A stretch of 64,000 nt of DNA from Euclidia mi. Lineage: Eukaryota; Arthropoda; Insecta; Lepidoptera; Erebidae. Below the pieces are notes generated by a model. It was given only the letters and a program-made list of their open reading frames with translations. It was not told the DNA's origin and did no database searches. The stretch is taken from contig OX123196.2 of the NCBI GenBank assembly GCA_944739405.2, positions 71,137,688 through 71,201,687 of the forward strand, in the 5' to 3' direction. A program made the position numbers and the translations under genes. Positions 27,401 through 36,400 of this stretch are shown here, in pieces. How positions within the stretch are numbered: position 1 is the stretch's first letter; the number at the start of each line of letters is the position of its first letter.

Positions 27401-30400
27401 GCAATTATGAAAATCTAATAGAATGGCTGATTTAAAGAGTAATCTATCCACATGAAACCAACGACAAAAAATTGTTTTAGAAGAGTCTTCTAAAACAATT
27501 TTTTTTTCAAATCTGACCTTTTCAAATATCGGAACTCCCACATCCGTATCCGGTTTCAATAATACCAACATTACCAACGACAAATGACTAAGCCTGAACG
27601 AAATAACAATTTATGTTTGGTAAAACATTATTTTTCGCTTTAGTCATCAATTTATCAACGGTATGTTCCCAAAGGGATATCGGTGCCAATTTCATATTAT
27701 AGCTAAAGTAACCCTGATATTTCTAAGCAATATATTTTTTAAGAAATTATATTTATTAATGTTATGCTCGTATAAGGCAACATACTTCATACTTGGCTCA
27801 TATTGGTGAAATGAAGCGATCGTATATAATTATTTTGTCAAGTACATATTAAAACAAAATGTGGATCTCACAAAGTGGTGTCGCATGTAAAAATCGAATC
27901 CTCGACACTATGCACTAGTACTACTACTTAAATTACTACACCATACAATATATAATGTTTTTTTTTATTTTAAAAAGAGAACTCCCGCACTAGGACTAAT
28001 CCTGTGTCGAGGGGGACTTTACAAACATACAACCAACGGACTCAGATTCGAAACAACATTTAATGCCGCGTTTCCACGCTTGCCAAGCCTCGACAAGCTT
28101 CCACAAGCACAAGCGTGTAAACAGGCCGTTTGGCTTGGCTTGCGTGAGCTTGTGGACGCTTGTACAGGATCCGGTCTAGTGTCGGTTTTTGGACACAGAT
28201 CAAAGGGCGCTTGCGACGCGTTTACACGTTGGCGCATGCTTAGTAGTCGCTGTGAACTCGAAACGAACGCACGTCTAGTTCTGTCTCAAAATGAGTGGCT
28301 GGTCGAACTTCTTTTGGTTGTTTGTATGATTATGCACTATATCGCTCCCAGACGAATGTCACGAGGGAACATATTAATAACATGCAGGTGTATTGATATA
28401 CCTAATGCCGTAACCTATATGGCACCAGTAATATTTCGAGGCTATGTAGGTAAGGTTTTCCTTAGAGGGTAAGGAAGAGGCCCTGGCAATCTACATCATA
28501 CAAAATAATTGGTTTTGCTTCTCTTTAAGTGTATTTCAAATAAAAGTAGGTTAAACCCACATACCACCTAGTAGGTGGTCTGTGGTTAAACCAAAGGTTA
28601 TAGTCGATACATGTTCGGTGTCCGCCATGCTTGGATGTACGTAACATACTGACGCATTCACAAGCGTGTAAACGGCTCCCAAACGCCAAGCGAGATTTGT
28701 GGACACTTGAAGCTTGTGGAAGCTTGTCGAGGCTTGGCAAGCGTGGAAACGCGGCATAATGGTTCACCGTGTGAAATGTTGTCTCATATGGGAATCGAAC
28801 CCAACACTCGGGGCAGTGTCAAGCGGCGAGGCGACCATTACACCAACCGTGCAGTCATAAAATATGAATTTAAATAAAACATAAATAATGCTGCACTCTA
28901 TAGCTTGATTAAAAAGGTTGAAGGATCCCCTGACTGTCTTTAGGTATTTGGCATACTTAGCACAAAGAAAGCAACACAGAACAACATATACACGGAAAAT
29001 CAAGTGACTCATACAGGAACCAAACTGGTTACCGAGACGCTGAATCGATGAGTAATAAGAAATCATTCATTGCCTGTTACTTTCCTCAATGCCACGTGCA
29101 TAGACTAAAACGTACAGTTTTCCTAGGAAGATTATCCAAATTAAAATTTTTAATTTTATTTAATAATGTATGAAGTAGTTGAAAATGGGTTCAAATCATT
29201 TTTACGTGGAGGTGTTTCCGGTTTCTTCTCCATGCACTAACCCATTCTTTGGAAATGTGAATCGCGCACCTATTCAAGTACGTTTCCAAAGCGATTAATA
29301 TTATAAAGCTGAAAAGTTTGTTTGCTTGAACGCGCTAATAGCAGTAACTACTTGTTCGATTTCAAAAATCTTTTGGTGTTGCATAACCCACTTATCGAAG
29401 CTGGTTATAGGCTATAACATCACGCTATGAGCCACGCTAGCAATTAAATAAAAATTTGCTCTCCGCACACATTCCCAAATATCCCAATTTTTCCTTATTT
29501 TCATACTCGTACATCCACATATTTTCACAAATTTTTGGTTTACATCATCATCATCATCAGCCTTTACCAGTCCACTGCTGGACTAGGCCTCTCCTTTGAA
29601 AGAAGGAATTGGCCTACTTTGGCCAAACGGGTTGGTATAGGGTTTGTATCAAGTTTTCCTTCTCTTACAGTGCTGTTCTCTGCATAATATGCTCCCTCAG
29701 TCGGCTCTTACGACACCCATGGGATGATATGGGGTGGTGACATTCCGTATTCTTAATCCGTAACCACACGGACGGTTTGCTTTACATATTAATACATAAA
29801 TAACTTAATCAAACGCCTATCTGAATTCTGAACGAGGAGTATTCAATATCAGGAATCCAATACATTTTATCGGTCACGTCCGTGAAACGTGCATTTCTGT
29901 GCAAATAAATAAATATAAATTATCTTATCTACTAACCACACAGACATAACTATAATAAAACGTTGTTAGTAGAACCGAAAGGAACAGACAGACGGAGTAA
30001 TGTAGTACATACCTACATTGTAAAATAATAATGGCAATCTAGACAGAGCCATATATCCTTAAACTAGAGGATGCCCGCGGTATTTAAGGCTACTGCTCCG
30101 CTCGCGTCGCTCATAGCGCGATGTTATATAGCCTATAGCCTTCCTTGATAAATGGGCTATCTAACGCTGAAAGAATTTTTCAAATCGGACCAGTAGTTCC
30201 TGAGATTAGCGCGTTCAACCAAACAAACAAACTCTTCAGCTTATATATTAGTATAGACTTACTTAAAATTAGGGAGAGGTTTATGGGCTCATTGGAATAG
30301 GCTGCATGTTAATTAATAGGTAATTAATTTTATTTTAAACTTATTATTACTAATTATGTTATGTAAGAATTATAAGGATATCTTATCTCAAATAAAGTAT

Positions 30401-33400
30401 TCTATTAAAAAACTAGTTGCATAGAATCAATCAAATCAATCGAATAAGTACGTGGTCACAGACATTTTCTTAATGTTTACATACCGTTGGTTGCAATGCT
30501 TATAGCCTTGACATAGTTGAAGAATGTTGAAGCATAATATTTTATTTCAAAACAGTAAGTATTTGTATTAAGAGAGAAAGTAGGTCACAGCAGTGAACCC
30601 TAGAAGCAAGCCAGAATCAATTTTCTGATTTATAGGCCACTCCGAGCCTTGGCCTAACGATGTTTATCCTAAAGTACCGAAACGACTTTAAGTGCTTGCT
30701 GAAATAGTGTTCGGATTTAAATTCATGGTCGTTGCTTAAGTAACTTGGCGGACACATCGGTGGTTTTAGTGGTTAGGTATCGGACGATTGTTGCTGAGAG
30801 TCAAACACAAAGGCAGGCAAATGGGAGTGCCTGCAGTCCTGCACCCATGCGAAGGATGAGACGGATGATAAGATTTCCACCATTAAGATACAAAAAGGAT
30901 CTTTCATGATCTTGAGAGTAAACTGTCACTTTCCTCAATTCGAGAATTCAATTAGGACCTCACGATGTCACTTTGTGCCACAGCACAGTGAATAAGCAAT
31001 TATGAATATTTTAACTTACAACACAGTCAACTAAACATGTATATAGTTAAAATTCATAGAGGTCAATGTATTTTACATAACCTTATCTTGTTAGGTATCA
31101 TCGTAAGAATATCTTATTACTAGCCTTTTCCCGCGGTTTCACCCGCGTCCTGAGGGAACTACTTTGCGTACCCGAAAAGCCCGAATATCTTACGGACCCC
31201 TATTTTTTCTCAAATAAAATATAGTCTATGTTACTCGCAGGTAATGTCGCTTTCTAATGGTGAAAGAATTTTTAAAATCGGTTCAGTAGTTTTTTAATTT
31301 ATCCATTACAAACAAACAAAAATACAAATTTTTCCTCTTTATAATATTAGTGTAGATAACAAAATTATAACAACTAAAAACATAGAGAGGTAGACACCTA
31401 AGAGTGGCAACTTCGCAAATACGTGTACAATTTTGAGGTTTTATAACATACATACAAACATACATACATAGACTCACGCCTGTTTCCCGGAGGGGTAGAA
31501 AGAGACTACGGAACGCCATTTGCAACGATCCTGACATACCTCTCTAGCTTCATTCACTCCCATCAAGTTTCTCATGCATGCTCTTCTGTTTAGGGTACTT
31601 CTGACCTTTTTTAGGGTTCTGTAGTCCACAAGGAACCCTTATAGTTTCGTCATGTCCGTCCGTCTGTCCGTCCGCAGCCTAGCTCAAAGACGCCTGGTGC
31701 TAGAAAGCTGATATTTAACATGAATATAGACATAAGATATTGCAACAAAACTGTAGAATAAAATTTAGGAAAATATTTTTTTTAAGGGTATCTCCCCTAC
31801 ATATATAGTGGGGTTGAATTTTTTTTTGGTTGTGTACCCCATTATGTGGGGTATCATTGGATAGGTTTTAAAAAAATATTATTAGTTTGCTCAAATCATT
31901 TTTCGATCAAGTGATTGGTTTGTCAAATATCAAGCTTCGAAGTGAAAAAAATTTGTTAGACTCAAGTGTTCCCCCCCCTCTGCCGGCTAAACTATTAATT
32001 TGGAAGAAGTGGAAAAATTCACAAATATAGTAAGTACATATAAAGAATTTAAAAGGAAAACTATTACGACTAAGTAGACTTCACTAGTTTACGAGTAATC
32101 ATCGTAACTTATAAATAACTATTTCTGTGAGTTTACATTGGGAGCGCTGGCTTAATCTTAAAGATATACGTACTTTGGTATGTAATGTACTACGCGGTAC
32201 AATGTGGGCCTGTTTTTAGTCCCATGTGAAACAGAAGTTATTATCAATAATGGCCATTATGGGCAACTACGGAACCCTACATTGCGCGTGGCCCGACACG
32301 CACTTGGCCGGTTTTTTAGGATGTTTCCAATCTGGTCAGAGAATGTCCGCCTAGGTTTTATAACAATTGTATATTTTAAAAAGGACTGACACCCTAATTC
32401 TTATACTTCAAATAATTACTTCCTTTTCATGTTATAGTTAAATAACAATTATTAATATTAGAAATTAAGTGATTGTAAAAATACTTTGTCTGATGAAACC
32501 ATTCAGCCTGATGGCTATTAACAATGTGTTAATATGATTTTTTTCATACAGTGAGCCCTTTGATAAGCAAGATTAATATCTGTATATATAAAATCCTTGC
32601 GTTACTGACTGACTGACAGACAAGCTACAGCCGAAACTACTCGGCGCAAGAAGCGGAAATTTTGCATGTATGTTCCCTGGGGACCGAAGGGGTGCACTAA
32701 GACGGGATTTCCCGAAATTCCCACGGAATCAGGCAAAACGGGAAATTCGAAAATATGTGCGAGCGAAGCCGCTGGCGTCCTCTAGTTCATAGATAAGACT
32801 AGTTTGTATGTCAATTCATATAAGATAGTTGTATCTTTTAGAAACTAGAAATGCACATTGTAAAAGCAGAGTTCTATCTAATTCTGATAACCTTCTGTAA
32901 GAGGGTAAACCATAAAGTATTATGTACTACGTAATAAATCTTATTACTTAATGTAATTGCTAGTTAGGAGAAATGGAATAAAATTTGAATAATTAATTGT
33001 GGCTGTAAAACACCAACAAATATGTTTTGCGCAGAGCATATCATCCAGATTACATGATTTTAAGATAATCAAGAGATTAATGTGTGATAAATGAGTATTA
33101 AAACACATGTAGATGGCATTTCAGTATTGTACCTTAAAAAGAATATTATTCCATCTAAACACGCATTTTTCAACACTTTTCAACATTCTGCTACGAAAGA
33201 CAAGCCAAATTACAAATGTTTTGACCAAAGTGCATGGGGCAAAAATGACATGGTTTAAGATATTTCAAAAAGAATGTTAATGATAATAACACAGCCTTTT
33301 ATTCCTTTTTCTAAGGTATTTTGTCAAATAGTATTCCAAACTGTGGTGTGCCTTTTGGCCTACGCATTTGGCACAAAAATAATGTTAATAACATACAAAA

Positions 33401-36400
33401 AAATTCAAGTTAAATAAAAGCCGCAGAAAATATATCTCCTTGAAATAATTTATAAAATCAACTTACCGCTTTCCACATTAGTGTATGTCACATTTAGTTG
33501 AGCAGCAAACTGGACAACGATGCAGGTGACGTTTGACTTCACATCGGTGAACGACCAGGTGCCCAGATCTGGTGGTGGCAAAGGTCCAGGGGTGGGAGTG
33601 GGAGTGGGAGCTGGGGTAGGAGGCACTGGAGGGGGGGTAGGTGGTGCTTGAGTTGTGGTAGTGGTACTAGAAGTTGTAGTACTCGGAGTTGTAGTGCTTG
33701 TTGTGCTCGAGGTAGTGGTATTGGGTTTTAGGGTGGTGGGTTCTGGGGCCGGTGTTGTGACTGGTGCCTCCGTTGTTGTGTCTTTGTGTAAGGGCTCTAT
33801 GGGGATAGTGATTGTCTCCGGTGTTGTGAGTTTGTCTGCTATGCCTGTTGAAGAAAGAATTGGGTTAATAATTTTGTTATAACATGCTTGATACTTGTAT
33901 ATATAAAGTTCTTATGTTACTGAATTACAGACAATGCACAACCAAAGCTATTGGGCGGCGTTTCTGTACATTTAGGGCCGAAGGGGTAAAATAGAATTTC
34001 CCGAACTTGATTTTAAACTTTCGCGATTTGTATACATCATACATCATTTTGGTGATTGTTTACTTTAAACATAAGCCATTATTAAATACATTGATAACGA
34101 CGGATTAAGAATACGGAATGTCACCATCCCATGTCATCCCATGAGTGTCGTAAGAGCCGACAGAGGGAGCATATTATGCAGAGAACAGCACTGTAAGAGA
34201 AGGAAAACTTGATACAAACCCTATACCAACCCATTTGGCCAGCATGTTATAGTAGGCCAATTCCTCCTTTCAAAGGAGAGGCCTAGTCCAGCAGTGGACT
34301 GTTAAAGGCTGATGATGTGTATGTGTGTATACATAAATTTCACCCAGGCACAGAACAAATTATCTTCACATAACGATTTGCCCTGGGTGAATCAAACCTA
34401 TAACCTCTGTGTTGGTGGTCACCGTTACTAACCACTAGACCAACAGGCTTGTCAACTTTTTATCAATTAAGGACAAGAATGTCTAACCTTCAATTAAATA
34501 ATAAGGTGATTACTGATTAGATTACCATATTTAATTATAAAACTGGCATTGCATCAAAAGTTTGTTAGAAATATTGTTTATAATATTTAGATTTGACAAC
34601 TTGATATTAACCAAAATCATGGATGTGCTGTAAAATAAATGATAGAATTACGAAATTTTTGTAAAAATTATGACGAGTAATTTGATTAATGTGTGTGTAA
34701 CTACATTTTATAATTTTCCTTTTAACCTAAAATGTTTCTATTATTGTTCATAGCTGCTGACATCTAATAATACATTTTCAAATGCAAATAAATCACTACA
34801 TAGTATAAAACAGTCTTTCTTCTGTCTGTTTGTCCCTATGTATGCTTAAATGTTAAAAACTACGCAACTGATTTTAATGCGGCTTTTTTAATATACATAT
34901 AGAATGATTAACGAGGAAGGTCTATATGTATAATTGACACGGGCGAAGCCGCTGGCGACGTCTAGTAATATGATATTCTAGCAGATACACACAACACCAT
35001 CTAGTACCAAACTGAGCAGAGCTTGTATGATGGGCACTACATAACGGATAAACATACTTATATACTTTTTTGTAAATAAATACATATTTTCAGTTATTAT
35101 TTTCAGTTAATTGATTTTCATGACACAAAAAGTACTGGTAATGATTAGCATTTGTAATTAGAATTGGGGTTATATTGGGCTTATTGGAATAAATATTTGG
35201 CATTGTACTTTCTTAAGTTTATGCAAATCTTAATATATAAAATCCTTGCGTTACTGACTGACTGACAGACACGCTACAGCCGAAACTATTGGGCGCAGGA
35301 ACCTGAAATTTGGCATGTATGTTCCTTGGGGACCGTAGGGGTGCACTAAGAAGGGATTTCCCGAAATTCCCACGGGATCGGCCAAAACGGGTAAATTAAA
35401 AAGAATGCAGGTATAGATGCTGGCGTCCTCTAGTGTTAAATAAATTACAGTGTTACGGATCCAATTGCTTTTTAATTTAAGTATATAAATTTGAAGTATC
35501 TCTGTTTCAGCAAAATAATGTTAATTCAGATAATTATTAGTTATTAACACAATACTAACCCATGAAGCTTGCTTAGTTTGGGACTAGATAGTTTTGTGTG
35601 TATAAGGTAGAATTTTATCAGATTGATTATAGTTATAAAAACAAATGTTTTTATATCTATAGTAAATCTGTTGGTCCTTCCATTTGTACAGGGTAATCTT
35701 TGGAACAGCACTTACTAGAAGTTAAAGGAATATGTAGAGTTCTCTGCCATACATACAATATAATCCCAGAAACTAAGGAACCCATCAAGAAAATTTAAAG
35801 TCTCTTAAAATGATGCATCAACTGGTTAGAAATTGAGAAAGAAAATAATGCAGATGTAACCATGGGACCAGCTTGTGTTTAGTTAAATAACTGGTTGGAG
35901 TACCAAAATAAACCACTAGAAATCTGTTACAATCATTAATGGTCAATTAGTTTATGACATTGTTATCTACACATATAAATAAAATTGGAGTGTCTGTTTC
36001 TAATATTAAAACAACCGCTTTTTACTTAATGCATATGGGTGTATACACGGTTCATAATTATACTGAAAAGACATTTTTAAAATTTTTGTCTGTCTATCTG
36101 TCCGTTTATCCACGCTAATTTCTGAAACGGCTGGACTGATTTTGACGGGACGTTCACTGGCAGATAGCTGATGTACCAAGGAGTAACATAGGCTATAAAT
36201 TAACCGGGTATGCGAAGTAGTTCCCTCAGGACGCGGGTGAAACCGCGGGAAACAGCTAGTATAATACATAAGTGCAGATAATGCAACATTATATTAATAA
36301 ATTCCTAATGCTTTATTCAATAAAGAATAGAATGTCAAACAGGCGCAATTTGAGAATACCAGCATAAAAACAACAATAATTCCATGACTTCAGATCTACT

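Noticed and set aside
28080..28472. 130-codon plus-strand frame
   Set aside because: It starts in the inverted repeat arm of the TAA-flanked MITE and has no domain or splice context.
33655..33882. 75-codon plus-strand frame rich in Val
   Set aside because: Antisense of the Thr/Pro-rich part of LAMP exon 2.
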